DNA from: an uncultured Asticcacaulis sp.
Lineage (GTDB): Bacteria; Pseudomonadota; Alphaproteobacteria; Caulobacterales; Caulobacteraceae
Assembly (NCBI GenBank): GCA_946480525.1
Contig: CAMLLA010000007.1
Coordinates: forward strand, 1 to 25,131
Direction of reading: 5' to 3'
DNA: 25,131 bases
A program made the translations under genes and the position numbers. Under the pieces are notes generated by a model, which saw only the letters and a list, made by a program, of their open reading frames with translations, had not been told where the DNA came from and did no database searches. Every line of letters starts with the position of its first letter. The stretch's first letter is position 1. Positions 25,013 through 25,131 of this stretch are shown here, in pieces.

Positions 25013-25131
25013 TGACTGCCGCTGCCCTTTCGAAGGATGAACTGGAAGCGCTGAGGGCGCAGATTTTTGAACTCTGCGCCCAGTATTCGCGTGAAGCCCA
25101 CGGACCGAAACCATTTGTGCCGGGAGTTTCG
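25012..25131 (+). CDS. rfbH: CDP-6-deoxy-4-hexulose 3-dehydratase, N-terminus (cut by window end)
   Basis: The first 40 codons of a gene starting at ATG 25012, overlapping the rfbG stop (TAATG). The fragment has the helical start LRAQIFELCAQYSRE and ends in FVPGVS, matching the opening of RfbH/E1 enzymes, where this segment leads into the catalytic core. RfbH is a PMP-dependent, iron-sulfur enzyme that removes the 3-hydroxyl with its reductase partner. None of the cofactor residues are visible here, so the call rests on these 40 residues and on gene order rfbF-rfbG-rfbH. Confidence 0.85.
   Translation, partial: MTAAALSKDELEALRAQIFELCAQYSREAHGPKPFVPGVS

Overview
This 25.1 kb window is high-GC DNA with the gene style of an alphaproteobacterium. 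Caulobacterales (for example Asticcacaulis) is my best guess, from overall resemblance of the RepA, ParA and MoxR-operon proteins; no marker gene here proves it. A ParA-family partition ATPase, a ribbon-helix-helix partner, a RepA-type (RPA family) initiator and an iteron origin lie together, so the window comes from a plasmid or second chromosome (chromid) and begins near its replication origin.

Layout. (1) 1-45: 5' end of an unidentified leftward gene. (2) 46-713: gene-free region with DnaA-box-like sites and GTCCACAC motifs. (3) 714-2964: parA, ribbon-helix-helix gene, terminator, repA. (4) 2965-3831: probable origin, with three 64-bp tandem repeats carrying a dyad, eight CGGGGG-type iterons, three DnaA-box-like sites, an AT-rich stretch and a structured leader. 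(5) 3832-10472: tightly coupled six-gene operon, DUF4129 - DUF4350 - MoxR AAA+ - DUF58 - SpoIIM-like - RDD, a membrane-associated MoxR chaperone module of unknown target. (6) 10602-10901: small orphan membrane protein. (7) 16625 down to 10954, minus strand: complete tripartite RND efflux operon (adaptor, HAE-1 pump, NodT-type outer-membrane factor). (8) 17914 down to 16742, minus strand: family-4-like glycosyltransferase. (9) 18282-25131, plus strand: surface-polysaccharide cluster with an SDR epimerase, a large two-part glycosyltransferase, an ABC-2 exporter pair (Wzm/Wzt type), then rfbF-rfbG-rfbH (rfbH cut by the window end), the pathway to CDP-3,6-dideoxyhexoses such as paratose, abequose, tyvelose or ascarylose.

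How parts work together. ParA and the ribbon-helix-helix protein should segregate the replicon. RepA and DnaA should fire the origin. GTCCACAC motifs upstream of both parA and repA suggest shared autoregulation. The polysaccharide cluster would make a glycan containing a dideoxy sugar, finished on the cytoplasmic side and exported by the ABC transporter. It starts at a divergent promoter region and its first genes look less GC-rich than the rest, suggesting horizontal acquisition.

The most unusual items are the 64-bp repeats with a compensatory base change in their dyad, the GTCCACAC family spanning both replication operons, the SpoIIM/MoxR membrane operon, a 14-bp perfect inverted repeat inside a glycosyltransferase gene, and an out-of-frame signal-peptide-like leader just before the DUF4129 gene.
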